Source: Dipteris shenzhenensis (taxonomy: Eukaryota; Polypodiophyta; Polypodiopsida; Gleicheniales). Taken from it: DNA of 64,000 nucleotides. A model generated the notes under the pieces. It saw nothing but the letters and a program-made list of their open reading frames with translations, did no database searches and was not told the DNA's origin. Location: NCBI GenBank assembly GCA_047967505.1, contig CM106538.1; one strand, 5' to 3'. The position numbers and the translations under genes are program-made. Shown in pieces: positions 63,310 to 64,000 of this stretch (the stretch's first letter is position 1; each line of letters begins with the position of its first letter).

Positions 63310-64000
63310 CATCTCCTTGGTACCCTTCATGTACCTCATGATGCACTTAACTGCCTCCCAATGCCTCTTCCTGGATTAGCCATATACCGGCTAACAACTC
63401 CCACTGCAAATGCAATGTCTGGTCTAGTAGCTATCATAGCATACATAAGACTCCCAACTGCTGATGCATAAGGAACCTTGGCCATCATGGCCCTTTCCTC
63501 ATCTGATTTGGGACTATCTGTATGACTCAGTTTCACATATGGAGGCAATGGAGCATATTGAAACGTTGTAATGCTTTTGTAACATACTCTTTTTGTGAAA
63601 GCCAAAGGAGTTTCCTACTCCGATTACGCGTGATGCGCATACCAAGAATATGACCTGCAAGTCCCAAATCCTTCATATCAAAGGCCTCATGCAACTTGGC
63701 CTTTAATGCATCTAGCTCATAAGTATTCTTGCTAGCCAATAGCATATCATCCACATATAGTGCCAAGATTATCAGGCTATTATCCTTAGCCCTTTTAGTG
63801 TAGAGGCAGTGATCAATTTCACTCCTTCTAAAACCCTGGGACTGAATGAAAGCATCAAACTTCTGATACCATTCTCTAGGCGCTTGCTTAAGACCATAGA
63901 GACTCTTCTTTAGCTTGCAAACTAAATGCTCTTTACCCTTTTCTTCAAAGCCTTCCGGCTGCACCATGTAAATTTCCTCATGCAAATCCCCATGCAAGAA
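63310..64000 (-). pseudogene. Element E reverse transcriptase (continues beyond window)
   Basis: Downstream continuation of the frame cut at 57827. From right to left it reads [54 protein letters not shown] (catalytic YVDD intact), DMKDLGLAGHILGM and WLSQKEYVTKALQRF. A frameshift near 63570 leads to HTDSPKSDEERAMMAKVPYA and GSLMYAMIATRPDIAFAVGV. A one-base deletion near 63365 breaks the final segment before TKEM. The remaining RT N-terminus, integrase and gag lie outside. Confidence 0.88.

Larger units (their letters stand above)
57109..64000 (-). mobile_element. Copia-E element, interrupted by Copia-D, runs off the window
   Basis: A different Copia family on the minus strand. Its 3' LTR (57109-57279) lies against Copia-C and its purine tract at 57280-57290. 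RNase H and RT follow to the right. They are split by Copia-D (57828-63309) at a CATCT duplication, so the RT frame resumes at 63310 and continues beyond 64000. Its 5' LTR is outside the window. Confidence 0.9.

Overview
This window looks like nuclear DNA of a land plant with a large, transposon-rich genome. Evidence is Ty1/Copia and Ty3/Gypsy LTR retrotransposons primed from initiator-Met tRNA (TGGTATCAGAGC-type sites), a Tat-type Gypsy with a second RNase H, a Helitron-like helicase, and one intact plant family-1 glycosyltransferase with a 44-residue PSPG box. The general character suggests a seed-free plant such as a fern, but the sequence does not prove it. I found no tRNA, rRNA, CRISPR or bacterial-style operon.

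Layout. 1-6.8 kb: decayed Gypsy pieces (a minus-strand chromodomain fragment, a plus-strand gag-PR-RT relic) and a three-exon broken gene. 7.15-9.45 kb: a gag-only Copia element between two LTRs. 9.45-9.95 kb: a dispersed repeat with a second copy at 33.5 kb. 10.3-11.1 kb: a Copia gag relic with two zinc knuckles. 11.17-24.81 kb: a non-autonomous short-LTR element on the minus strand (5-bp target duplication AGCAT), packed with tandem repeats and split by a 9.85-kb Tat-like Gypsy with about 2.08-kb LTRs (4-bp duplication GTAG). 25-34 kb: mostly non-coding, with a kinase-like pseudogene, a coiled-coil/RING pseudogene, a BED-type zinc-finger fragment and several duplicated blocks.

34.4-35.9 kb holds the only gene that reads as intact: a single-exon UDP-glycosyltransferase of 490 residues. 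It is followed by a 100-bp tandem duplication across its stop codon. An LRR-like relic lies near 37.8-38.1 kb. From 39 to 50.5 kb (ignoring an inserted Copia) comes a second kinase-like pseudogene, Helitron-like Rep-linker and PIF1 helicase pieces, an unidentified open frame and a decayed GIY-YIG nuclease domain. This may be one large cargo-carrying element.

44.6-64 kb is a Copia cluster. Copia-A (minus, TSD ACAT) sits in the helicase region. Copia-B (minus) and Copia-C (plus) are fused head to head. C is cut by element E (minus), and E is cut by Copia-D (plus, TSD CATCT, two LTRs identical over 301 bp). A to D are one family, and every copy is broken. Comparing them shows that most of the premature stops are CAG to TAG, as expected from cytosine methylation and deamination. 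Apart from the glycosyltransferase, nothing here looks able to make a full-length working protein.
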